Assembly (NCBI GenBank): GCA_021432605.1
Contig: MU271147.1
Span: 434,001-498,000, forward strand
DNA: 64,000 bases
Origin: Coniochaeta sp. PMI_546
Lineage: Eukaryota; Ascomycota; Sordariomycetes; Coniochaetales; Coniochaetaceae
Direction of reading: 5' to 3'
The translations under genes were made by a program, and so were the position numbers. Position 1 is the first letter of the stretch, and each line of letters starts with the position of its first letter. Below are positions 22,614 through 33,000 of this stretch, piece after piece. A model generated the notes under the pieces. It was not told where the DNA came from and made no database searches. It worked only from the letters and a program-made list of their open reading frames with translations.

Positions 22614-25399
22614 TTATTGTTTTCCATTCCAGTCGCTGCTCCATATGAAAGTCTTGCATCGGAAGGGCGTTCCAGTCTCCTTGTCGCCGGTAGGGCCGAG
22701 GGGGCGCGAGCAGATGTAGAATGATCGACCTGGAGGAGCATAAAGGTGTTAGCATAACAAGTTAATGGTTGATGATAGAGAGTGACACTGTGCTGCACAT
22801 GGGGCATGAGAAGAGTGACACAAAGTGTAGATGGTGCACGGAGAGGGTCCGGGGCAAGGCTGACAAGGCTGACGCAAGGCTGTGACAGCAGCAGGAGTGA
22901 TCATGAGAGGGAAGCGTGTATCACTTCGAGCGTTAGGGAGTCACCCCTTCGAGCGGCAATGGAGAGCACATTGGGAAGTGATGAGAATGTGTAAGAACAA
23001 ACGCGACAGGGGAAAATGAGCTGAGATCTAGGGGGGAAGCTGTTCAGGGATACGTAGAGCATCTGGCATAGCGTAGTCGTCGCTGATGGGAGTAGCAGAT
23101 GTTAAGAACGAAGGCAGAAAGGGTGGATTTGCGGGATGGCGATCACCCGACGGGGACTTGCTGCGGAAAGCGAGGTTTGGGACTAGGAAAGCAAGAGAGG
23201 CTGAGGCACATTATGGGTATAGAAAGTACAACATCGCAACAGGGTACGCAGTTACTCACCACAGTTGACGCCTGGCTTCTTGGTCAGCAGGCTTATGCAA
23301 GGCTCGTTGTGCTCGCACATCGGAGGAACTCGCTTGCCAAGCAGTTTCGACCACGACTCCTTCGCCACGATCGGATCGTGTACTTTATCCGTGTTCGACT
23401 CATCTTCTGCAGGCGGCTCGCTATCCCACTCCTCGATGTCGTCGACCACTGGCTTCTCTCTCGAAATGAATCGGGGCGTGGCTAGCCCTGACTGCTTCAG
23501 CGGCGAGGGAGCCTCTATCGGGATCTGCGGTGGAAGATCATGCGCACCGTCGGTCTCGTCGCAGAGGTCGGGCGTGGATGTGGATGTGGGCGTGGGTGTT
23601 GGTGTTTTGGGTTTGAAGAAGCCGCGAAGGCTACTCTGGTTCTTGCTCGGTCCCGACTTCGAGGACTCTTTCTTCAAGGCCGCTTTGTTCTTCTTCTGTG
23701 GGCGCTTGGACAGGGGACTTGGTGCTTGGCGCTTTGCGGGTGAGTCATTGCTGGCGTAGCTTGACGATGGTTCAGAGGCAGGAGCCGGGACGGGAGGTGT
23801 TGGGGAAAGCAAGGTCTCAGCTTCGAGAGACGTCGCAGCTGGGAGAGAGTTGTGAGTACTGATTGAAGGGATCATGTGAAGATTGGATTTGGTGGGTAGA
23901 TTGCTGTTATCGGTTTCGTTGGTCTCAGATAGCGGACCGCCAGACGTGGGGGTGGAGGATGTCTCGGTTGTCTTCGCTGGAATGTCCGGTAGAGAGGTTT
24001 CTTTGTTCGAGGCTGCTTTGTTCTTCGAGGGCAGGCCCGGCTTGAAAAACATGTCGCGGATGCTCCGACGGCGGTCAAACTCGGGTATCAGCTTTGCTGA
24101 CGTAGGCAGCAGCATTTTGGTGGACCACTCTTGCAACCGCTTGCCATCTACGAACATGCCCTCGGGGTTCATCCTGTCGATGACATGCACCGTCTGACCA
24201 TCGATGTCGACCGTGTCCTTGAGGGTGGCGTACACAGGACAATGGTCGGATCCGAGAAGACCCTCCTGAATGTTGGAATCCGAGAACCAGTCTCTGATCC
24301 CGTCGCTGCAAAGTACGTAGTCGATACGGCTGCCATAGTTACCAGGTCTAGCGTTCTTCTTTGTTTCCCAGCACGTGTACATTCCGAGTCTATCAGGGTG
24401 GAAGATCCGGCAGAGGTCCCAGAGGACCGGCTGCTCCCGCCCTTCATCTCTGTCTCCTATGACCCTGCCGCCAAAGAGCAACTGGTTCAGAAAGCGGCGA
24501 GAAGGCATAGACATGAACTCGTCCATGGTCATGTCTTCCTTCCGGAGCATCTCCTTGACGCCAGCAGTATCGATCTCGGACCGGATAATGTTTAGGTCTC
24601 CTGTCAACACCACCTGCTTGCCCATGTCTACCAGATTGCGGACTCTGGCGTCCAGGGCTTCTAGGAAGCCGAGGCGAAAGTCTGTTCTCGTATCATCACG
24701 AGTGGCAGGGCTGTAGACGCCTATGAGCACAAATGCTGGAAACTCTAGGATCACACAACGGCCTTCCGAATCGAGGGTTGGTTCGTCGATGGTGCTTGAC
24801 AGCTGGCCAGGCTTGGGATATCCGCCGATCTGCTGGGCAGGTGGGAGATCTCGAAAGCTTGTCGACGAGCTTGGGGGGCAAAGAATACCGGTGATACCTT
24901 CCTCCGCGCGTATCGGGCAGCACTTGGAGTTTCGGGTGTAGATAGCAACTCCTGAGTAGCCTGCATACGGTTAGTAAATACTGATTGCTTCGTGGCACGG
25001 AATCATGGACGATCTGACGTACCTTTCTTGTACTTGGGGAGGCTGAAGTACACATCCCAGCCCGGTACTAGGACCATGTCATCGCTGAGGTCCTTCCTCT
25101 GAATCTTCGTCTCTTGCATAACCACAATGTCGGTCTCAAGGGTGTCGAACATTGCCTGTCATCGGCTGGTTAGTTACAGTATGCAGATGACGGCGACGAG
25201 ACAGACCTCGAAGGTGCGCTTTTCCCTCCACGGCTCATACCCGAATGGGTTCCTGCAGAGTATCAGAAACCAGCGTGAAGTAGTGTTGAAGATTCTCACA
25301 CACCTGATTCCGTTCACTGGAAACATGTCAGTACTTGAAGATGGGTAGAGCATTTAGGACAGTATTCTCACCGTTCCATGTCGTGATCCGGATTCCCAT
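22614..25399 (-). CDS. apn2: AP endonuclease 2 (DNA-(apurinic/apyrimidinic) lyase)
   Basis: Model complement(join(22614..22729,23260..24960,25023..25155,25209..25254,25304..25316,25372..25399)), 678 aa, all five introns in phase. It is a class II AP endonuclease and 3'-phosphodiesterase of the ExoIII/APE2 family that acts in nuclear base-excision repair. The N-terminus MGIRITTWNVNGIR, DIVVMQETKIQ, GYSGVAIYTR, LTGDLNIIRSEID and LGSDHCPVYATL are the catalytic and metal-binding motifs. A long Ser/Pro-rich linker contains a PIP-like SLRGFFK segment. The C-terminal zf-GRF zinc finger starts CEHNEPCISLLTKKPGVNCG and is completed in the last exon (RSFYICSRPLGP and FRCKTFIW). Exon 2 is only 13 nt. 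The last intron, 530 nt, is unusually long. APN2 is the standard MAT flank opposite SLA2. Confidence 0.96.
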
Positions 25400-26022
25400 T
25401 GTGCCTTCCCGCCCATTGAACCTCTGCCATAGGTTTACAGTCACGAGGAACGGAAGATAAATTCCGTATGGAAAGAGAACGAAGGTTCAGAAGCCCGAAA
25501 CGCAACTTGGAAGTGATACACGCGAGCGAAGTGGATGAAGTTGTAACTCGCACAACAGGAATCAATTACGAGAAGGCAGGCACGAAGGGGCAGATTTAAC
25601 CATTGCTGTCTTCGCTTCCTATCTCTTGGAAAGCATGTTCAAGTTTTGGACTTTCTAGCCATCCCGAGTTTACCTGGTGATGCCCAAGTCACGATGCTGT
25701 TCACGCAGGCAAAAGTGGCGATACGTCACCAACGGAAGGAGCAGCTCAACGCGGTATCTCACGAAATCACCTGACTGACGATGGAATCCATGGATTACAT
25801 AAGACAGTCTTGCCAGCAAGTGGGACCAAGATCAAGGCAGACGGGTCACCTGACTCAGCTATGGCACCTCGGCAGTGCAGCCAATCAGAAGCTTGCCTAA
25901 GCTTCCCGGAAAATGACCTGATCGTGCTTCAACATCATCAATCACCAAACACCTCGCTTTCCACATTGACCCAGCGATTGAACCTGCACCACCGCACCCG
26001 AACCCTCTCCACTCCAATCGAA
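25400..26022. promoter_or_regulatory. Bidirectional promoter between APN2 and COX13
   Basis: The 623 bases between the divergent APN2 and COX13 starts carry both promoters. A CCAAT box (25881-25885, plus strand) is the clearest element. No coding sequence is supported here. Confidence 0.6.
25881..25885 (+). promoter_or_regulatory. CCAAT box upstream of COX13
   Basis: CCAATCAG lies about 140 bases before the COX13 ATG. The HAP/CCAAT-binding complex activates many respiratory genes in fungi, so use by COX13 is plausible. This is inference from motif and position. Confidence 0.45.
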
Positions 26023-27296
26023 ATGTTTACCGCCCGCCAGATGCTTCGCCAGGCTCCTCGCCTCGGCGCCCAGCTCCGCGCTCCTGTCATGCGCAACGTC
26101 GTCCAGCGCCGCCTTGCCAGCACCGAGAACAGCTTCATCAAGGAGCGGCAAGCTGTCAAGGAGCATGCCGCTACCTCTACCGGTACGTTGGATTGGGATC
26201 TAAGATCTGAGCGGAGGTTCAGTTGAGCGGCATGCTAACGAGAGGTGCAGACCTGTGGCGCAAGATCTCTCTCTAGTATGACATCACCCTTTCCTCCGTT
26301 CCCAATGCGTTGTTTTCCTCCATGCGAAAGAGCTCGACCTACCGAGTGCGGAACCGGGACACCAGAGCTTCGTTTAACGCAGCTGGTGGAGAAGGCCTCT
26401 TCAGCGGTGTGCGTGACGAATCGCTTGCAACGGTCGTACGCGGAACAGCCGGCGGCATGGGAGCATTGAGGATTGCTGCAAGTAGTACCTGGAGCATCGA
26501 TTGAACATTAGGGACACATAGCTTTGGCTTCGCTGTCAAGCCACCTCTGGTGATGTCGGAATTCGATGTCTTGCGGGGACATTTGGCGCTGCTGAGGGAG
26601 ACTGGGAGTTCCTTGGACTCAAGGAACCCATGACAGATGCCTTCCTCCAGGATTCGTGCTAACATACATTTCTCTCCCAGCGTCTGCATTCCCGCCCTCC
26701 TGATTGCCGGCGTCAACGCCTACAACCTCTGGAACGAGCATTGGGAGCACTGGGAGCATCTCCCCCCTCTCGAGGAGCGTGTCGAGTACCCTTACCAGAA
26801 CATCCGGACCAAGAACTTCCCCTGGGGAGACGGTGACAAGGTATGCAGACCCCTCGAGTCCAACTTTGCGGGTGCATTGAGAGAACCAAGATACTAATGA
26901 CATGACTTTACAGACCCTGTTGTACGTATCTCCTAATGTTCCGTTATACCTCTATTTCCGCTCGTCCCCGCCCTCCGAGAGCCGTCCTGCAAGTCGTACT
27001 GGCTTGTCGGTGGGACCCTGAACACATTATTGTGTCGCTCGTTCTAAATTCGGTATCCGGGGGCGGTTTGCATGCATTGCCAGCCATTCCCCGGCTGCCA
27101 ATGACATGGGATGCCAGATGTGCTATCCCTTCCCCTGCGATCTTTGTGGTTTCCTTAAACTGCGCGTGTCTCAGTGAAGAGAGCACAACGAGCTACCTCC
27201 TTGTCGATGTCTGATATTGCGCATGATAACGCTTGCTAACCCACCATCAGCTGGAACGAGAAGGTCAACTACCACAAGAAGGACAAGACTACCTAA
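26023..27296 (+). CDS. cox13: Cytochrome c oxidase subunit VIa
   Basis: Model join(26023..26182,26251..26275,26681..26840,26914..26921,27251..27296), 132 aa. It is a nuclear-encoded accessory subunit of respiratory complex IV in the mitochondrial inner membrane. A presequence rich in Arg and lacking acids (MFTARQMLRQAPRLGAQL) is followed by DLWRKISLYVCIPALLIAG (the single membrane segment) and the conserved HWEHLPPLEERVEYPYQN, IRTKNFPWGDGDKTLFWN signature. The gene is cut into five exons: exon 2 is 25 nt and exon 4 just 8 nt, which codes the TLF in GDGDKTLFWNEKVNY. Introns 2 (405 nt) and 4 (329 nt) are long. COX13 next to APN2 is typical of Sordariomycete MAT loci. Confidence 0.95.
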
Positions 27297-27824
27297 GCGA
27301 CCTGTCTGGTATGCTTTGACGGCTGCAACTGGGCTGCGACGGTCGGTCCCGGGCTGAGAGGCACGCCTACCACGTCTACACGTAGACGTGGGCAGTGGAA
27401 TTGGGTCGCTGAGGCGGTTTTGGAAAGGAAAGTTGTATCGCTACAAGGGGAGAGGGCATAGGATGGACAGAGGTTCATAGATGGTCGAGAGGCTTGTCTA
27501 CGGCCAGTCGGCTTGTACATGTTTCCTAGAGTCAGGGCAATCCGATGTTTGACAGACTACCATGCGCTTGTTACATTGCTTTTTGCTGCTCTGGTATCCC
27601 TTTCCCTTCGCCTTATCATGCCAGCACAATGCACTCCTCTGGCCTGGTATCCTCCTGATCAGCTACGTATTACCACGTCGTCGTTCCATTCGTCTCATCA
27701 TCCGTTCCTGCTGTGAATGTCCTACAGCTGACACATCAGTATCTCGTTCATACACACATTGCATCGAAAATAAACTATACGCACCATTCTGGCAACCCCA
27801 GCACCGTCCATCCATACTTAGACT
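27297..27824. other. Intergenic region between COX13 and a small secreted protein gene
   Basis: It lies between convergent genes, so it mainly holds 3' UTRs. Nothing else is visible. Confidence 0.5.
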
Positions 27825-28088
27825 TTATTTATCCCCCTCATCACCGTGATCAGGAATGTTATAACAGCACCCGATATCGTTGACACCGTAGAAGGGGCAG
27901 TCCCTGCCGACGTAGAAGCCGCCTTCTTCCTCGCAGTTGGCCTCGTCGAGACACACGCCGTGCGGGATCGACCGTCCGCATGGCGCCGGGTAGTAGTGCG
28001 GGCTGGAAGTGTCCACAACTGCCACCACGGCGGCGGCGGCGGCAAGGAGCGGGAGGACGGCCGATACGATGCCAAGAATGAGTTTCAT
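27825..28088 (-). CDS. Small secreted cysteine-rich protein
   Basis: A single-exon ORF of 87 aa with an ATG at 28088. Residues 1-26 are a strong signal peptide (MKLILGIVSAVLPLLAAAAA). The mature part of ~60 residues has six cysteines arranged C-x8-C-x5-C-x10-C-x9-CC, which suggests three disulfides. The end is acidic (PDHGDEGDK). Such small secreted cysteine-rich proteins are often effectors, antifungal-like or surface-interaction proteins, but no specific family is recognised and no toxin identity is claimed. A TATAAAAG lies ~116 bases upstream. Confidence 0.75.
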   Translation of the reverse strand: MKLILGIVSAVLPLLAAAAAVVAVVDTSSPHYYPAPCGRSIPHGVCLDEANCEEEGGFYVGRDCPFYGVNDIGCCYNIPDHGDEGDK

Positions 28089-28571
28089 ATTTCTGTCCTT
28101 GGAGAATTTAATATGTCAGAGAGTAATAGTTTGAATATAGATAGGTGTTGAGATATAGATGGAGCAAAGATGAACATGCAGGGCAAAAGGTCAAGCACTG
28201 ATGCTTTTATAGATAGTACCCAGTACGTCCTGACCCCTTCTCTCCCGACATCCGACATCGTCATACCACAACAACCCCCTGGCCAGAACCAAACAACATG
28301 TTTGGGAATAACAAGCATCAGACCTTGCTACCATGTTAGAGTGGTGGGGGAGGCAATATCGGTCAATGGACCGGCAAAGCTTGCTTGGGTATATTAGCCG
28401 ACGTCACTACTATCGGATTGATGACAACGGGGTGTGCGGCCTGCGTCCAGGATAGGACAAATTGTCATCCAATTGCTCGCACCTGCAACCATCACGGAGT
28501 TTCACCAGGTGACAAGAATTCAAATCCGTGTGGTATGCCTGTTTCCTCCTTACGCCGGTAGCAGATGTCCC
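28089..28571. other. Spacer between the small secreted protein gene and APC5
   Basis: It contains the promoter of the minus-strand small secreted protein gene and the 3' end of APC5. No other feature is visible. Confidence 0.5.
28204..28211 (-). promoter_or_regulatory. TATA box of the small secreted protein gene
   Basis: The minus strand reads TATAAAAG, about 116 bases upstream of the ATG at 28088. This is a near-consensus TATA box at a plausible distance. Confidence 0.5.
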
Positions 28572-31345
28572 TCATCTCGCCGACGCAGACCTCCAATCCG
28601 GCGTCTTCAGCCCTCTTCGCCCATCTGTGTCCTGCCCCAATGGCGTCGAGCTTTCTGTCCCGCCGGGACTCGCCAGCCCACTTTCCGGGTCGCGTTGTGC
28701 AGCCTCTGTCTCTGCCCCCCTCTCTTTCTCCCTCCCAGTCGCCACCCAGCTCACCTCATCGACCATCACCTCCCCCGAGCTCCTCCTCCACGGTTCCCTC
28801 TCGCCCACACCCATGCCAGCACTCCGCCCAACCCTCTCCTCCTCCTCCTCCTTCTTACCATCCACATATCTCCTCGCATAGTCGTCGCTCCGCTCCACAT
28901 CCCCCACCACGCGCATGATATGCGCACACTTCGCCCACCCCTCGCGACGCAAGACAACCTCCTCGAGCGCACCCCACATCCCGTCCGCCTGAAGCAGCGC
29001 CCAGTGCGCGCCCATCATCCTGTCCTTCCTCTCCTCGCTCCCGGGCGCCTCCCGGCCCGCGAGTCCCATCCGCGCGTCGGCAAGGGACGTGTACAGCGTC
29101 CCCGCCAGACGGGCGACGTCCGTCTCCAGCGCGCGGGGCAGGATGACGAGAAGGAGCTCCTCTGCGGCCGCGAACTCGCCGAGAGAGACAAGCACGTCGG
29201 CCAGCGTGCCGGTTGCTTGCCAGAGGAGGTTGATCAGTAGCGTCCTGCGGGCCATGGACGCGGCGCGCACGGCGAGGGTGAGTGCCTTTTGCGGACGGCC
29301 GGCTTTGATGTAGATTTGGGCTTTGAGGAGCATGAGTCGTATGCGGACGGAGATGTCCTCGTTTGTGTTCTTGGTGGTGAGGGCCTGCACTTCGGAGAAG
29401 GCGGCCGCAAGGTCCCGCTTGCGGATGAGGAGGTCGACGTGCAGGGCGTCTACGGCGAAGACGAGGTCGGGTTCTAGATGCTCGTCCGTCTTCTCTTGGA
29501 GCAGCTGCCGGATGGTGTGTGACGCGGCGGAGAGGTTGTTGTGGTGCAGCTCTCGGGTTGCGTGGATGATGGCGCGCATCTTGGTCCAGTACGTGCGGAC
29601 GCGGTAGGTGCGGAGAGCGGCCGGGTCTACGGATGTCTCGATCATGAAGAAGGCGGCGCTGTACTTGCCTTGGGCGGCAAGGTGCCCTGCCAGCCGGCAG
29701 ACGACGCGGATCTCGTCTTCGACGATGGTGTCGTCGCGGCTGAAATTGAGGAAGTGGTGGCAGTCTGCATTGGAGAGGGCTGGCAGACCCAGTCTGTCCC
29801 AGAGCGCTATGGTCACCGAGCACAGCGAGCCGAGCATGGTCTCGAGGCTGTGTTCCAGGACGAGCTGGGAACTGCGGATGATCTTGGCGAAGGCGGTCGC
29901 TACGCTCTCCCCGTTCTGGAGAATGAGCTTTGCCTCGCCGAGGAGAGCTGCGCTGCACAGCACCCACATGCCGACGTCCTTTGCCCTGACGCGGAGGTAA
30001 GCTAGGCCTTCATTGCCGTTGCCGAGCGTGTTGGCGGCTTCGATGTCTTTGGCGTATTGCGGGTGTTGTTGTGTGAAGTGGTAGAGCCAGTTGAGGGCGT
30101 AGTTGAGGCACTGTGTGTCTTTGTTCTCCCTCGCCGTCGTGACACATTGGAGGATAGACGAGACTGCCTCGCTGAAGCAGCCGAACTCGGCGTTGCAGAT
30201 GGCCATGTTCAGCATGGCATACGGGTGATAGGGAGTCTTGGGATCGAGCACCGTGTTGTCGAAGTAGCTATGCATGTACTCCAGCGATGCCGTGTAGTCG
30301 CCGCGTCTCCAAGCATCCAAGAAGCTGCGGTTTGTCAGTGGCTATTTAAGTGAACGCATATCAAGAGAAACTACATACCTGAGATAGTGTCGAATCGTCG
30401 GCACGATGACAGCGTCGTCCAGGAACTGTCGAAACTTCTGTTCGATCTGCCGTGGTATCCTTATACCGAATCCTGCAGAGGCCAGAGAGAATTAGCACAT
30501 AAGAGTGAGCGGTGTCTAGCTAGGCTCAGAACCTCCGGAGAAGACATGTTAAGCAAATACTCACTCTGCATCTGGTCAATCTGAAAGTCAAGCAGGCGTT
30601 CAAGATCGTCCATGGTGACCGGTATCGCGGCCTTCTTCAAGCCCGTGATCATGTCCTGGTAGACGACCTCGGCAACCCGCGTGGTATTCTCGCCACCCCA
30701 GTCCGGCTCGTTGGACAGCAGCACACTGTCGAAGCTAAGGCGATTGAACGATCGGTTCCTGCGCCTCATGTACGCGGCACTCGGCTGGCGGTAGATGACA
30801 AACTGCTTCCACAGAGCGCACATCTCCTGGAAGCGCAGACGCGTGTACTCGAAGGCGGACTTGCTCACAAAGGCTGCGAAGGGCGAACCTGGGCCGAGAC
30901 GCATGGTGATGGCGGACTCGCGCGGGAGCATGTCCTGGAAGCCCAGACGCAGGTCCTCCTTGGTGGGCTCGAGCAGGGCGCCGCGGGCGTTCAGGAAGGA
31001 GTGCAGGACGTGCAGCGAGTCGATGGTCCAGAGGCGGTGGAGGAAGATGTCCCACACGGAGCGGCCCGGCATGCCGACTCCGGCGCCATGGGGCCGCAGG
31101 GCTTGCTCGAAGACCTTGATGGAGGTCACGATGTCGATGATCTTGTCCGCCTTGTCGGACGGGTCATCTGGCTGGAGCTCATCGTTGGGCAGGATGTTGC
31201 TGGTGATGAACTCGAGGACAGGCAGGGTCGCCTCATCGCCCACGGCATCCTCGCAGTAGAGCTCGATGAGGGCGAGGAGACATATCTTTGCAGGGTTGAG
31301 ATAGCGCTGTGTGGTGTAGGGAGAACGAAACATGGGGGATGACAT
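28572..31345 (-). CDS. apc5: Anaphase-promoting complex subunit 5
   Basis: Model complement(join(28572..30324,30379..30472,30565..31345)), 875 aa, both introns in phase. APC5 is a TPR-containing scaffold subunit of the APC/C ubiquitin ligase, which drives anaphase and mitotic exit. The N-terminus (residues ~10-260) has LNPAKICLLALIELYCE and a helical domain. The middle exon codes RFGIRIPRQIEQKFRQFLDD. From FLDAWRRGDYTASLEYMHSY onward come TPR-like helical repeats, including the conserved YHPYAMLNMAICNAEFG stretch. The C-terminus (last ~100 residues) is low-complexity, with Glu and Ser runs. Its place beside COX13 fits the conserved APC5-COX13-APN2-MAT-SLA2 synteny. Confidence 0.92.
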
Positions 31346-33000
31346 TGTGGTAGCGGGCAGAGATGAGCGTCAGGGCATCTCAGCAGCGGGAAAGACGGGG
31401 GCGCGTGGGAAACGGCGGGTGCTCTCACTGGAGGCTTCAAATTGTGTTCCCTATATTGAGACGCAGCGTCCCAGCAGCCCGGCACCGGACAGATAAGTGG
31501 CGATGCGCGGGTGTAGGAATGGGGTTGCGTTTGTCGGTGACCATCACTTGGAAGAACCTGGGAGTTGGCAAAAAAGAGTTGCAGGTAAATTCATCACCCA
31601 GCGAGATTTGGACATGAGAAGTTAGCGACCTTTAGAGGTAACTTACATGTAAGTTGAGTGAACCTAAGGTGCTACCCCTGTAGTTGGAGACGCGGGTCAC
31701 ATAGATCGCGACTTCCGTTTGTTTGCCGGTCCGGCAGTTTCTGACAACCGGTTCCTGTCAGGCCGTCAGAATCACCACAGGGCAGCAAATAAGGTACCTC
31801 GTCAGCGAAACATTAGATTGAGATGTAAATTTTATGTCATTATATGGCCTGGGGATGCAAGTCTTGAATCGCGTGTATGTAGATTGGTGTTGTATATAAG
31901 GGCAGGATTAATGCATCATTTCAGAGAACTGCAAGGAGAGACTGCTTGATGCGCAAGAAGTGAGAACCTACATTGTGAATGAATGCAAATGGCAAGAATA
32001 TATTGTGCTTGGAGATGACAGGATCCTGAGGTAAGAGGTCAATTCGCAAACCCGCTGGGACAGGAAAGACGGGAGTTGTTGGAAGAAAGATTCGAGACCA
32101 ACCTAGAGCGGAACGTGGATGAAGGATGCCACAAGCCACCGGTGCCTTCTCAAACGGGCGCGAGGTTTAAAGCGCAGTGTTGCAGGGCAAGAAGAAGCAG
32201 GATGAGGAAGGAAAGAAAGAGGTGAGGAGACTGGAGATCAGAAATCGCACAAGTTGATGATATAGACAAAATCAGGTCTCTGAATGGCATATTCCCAAGA
32301 GCTTCTTCAGCTTACCAAGACAGAAAATGTTTGATCAGGCAAAGCAAGTCTGTATCAGGGCCTGGGGACAGTGTGCTTATTGGTCAAGGAAAGGAAAGAG
32401 TGTTTCAAGCACGGAGCTCTCTCGATGTCTCGATGGCATCAAGTAAGCAGCGTCATCAGAGCGAATACATCTCAAGTGGCCACGGTGACATGGTTCATTA
32501 CGTCTGTCTTGTATTCGAAAGGTTCGGATCCCTTTCCCGGATCTCCTCTCCTTCCCGCTGGTCTGCTACTAGTCCGGGTGGCAGCAATATGGGTATAAGA
32601 TATCCCTCCCACCCTGTGATATTAACATCTGCCCTGTACAGCGCCGATTCGCCTTCCCGCCTTCCGAGTCTGTGATAGCCATGTCGAGAATATGGCCCAA
32701 CCCCGGGGTTCCCTAAGATGCAAAAGAGAGAGGAGGTAAAGCAAGTGACAGGGCAAGAGGAAAGCAAGGAACAAGTCATACACGACCCGTCCGAGGTTTG
32801 AGGAGAGGCACATCCCTATCTCTTCTCCGTCCAGCCAGCGGTAGAGCAGCGTGATGGATCTGCTCCGTTATCTAATTAAGAGTCTCGTTGACGTAACACC
32901 GATGGTTCTCCATCACCTAGCTATGTCCATCGCAAACCAAAATCAAAAGTCGTGAAAATCATAGTTCCGTTAGATCACCCACGGCAGAGCGCATTGACGC
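31346..33000. other. Intergenic region between APC5 and the PA-TM-RING gene
   Basis: No gene is supported in these 1.65 kb. The first part should carry the APC5 promoter and the last part the 3' end of the RING gene. Short frames at 32331-32675 and 32498-32779 lie opposite each other and have no supporting features. Confidence 0.45.

Noticed and set aside
28855-29967. 370-codon minus-strand frame inside APC5
   Set aside because: It is a shifted frame of the long APC5 exon; the TPR-containing frame is clearly the real one.
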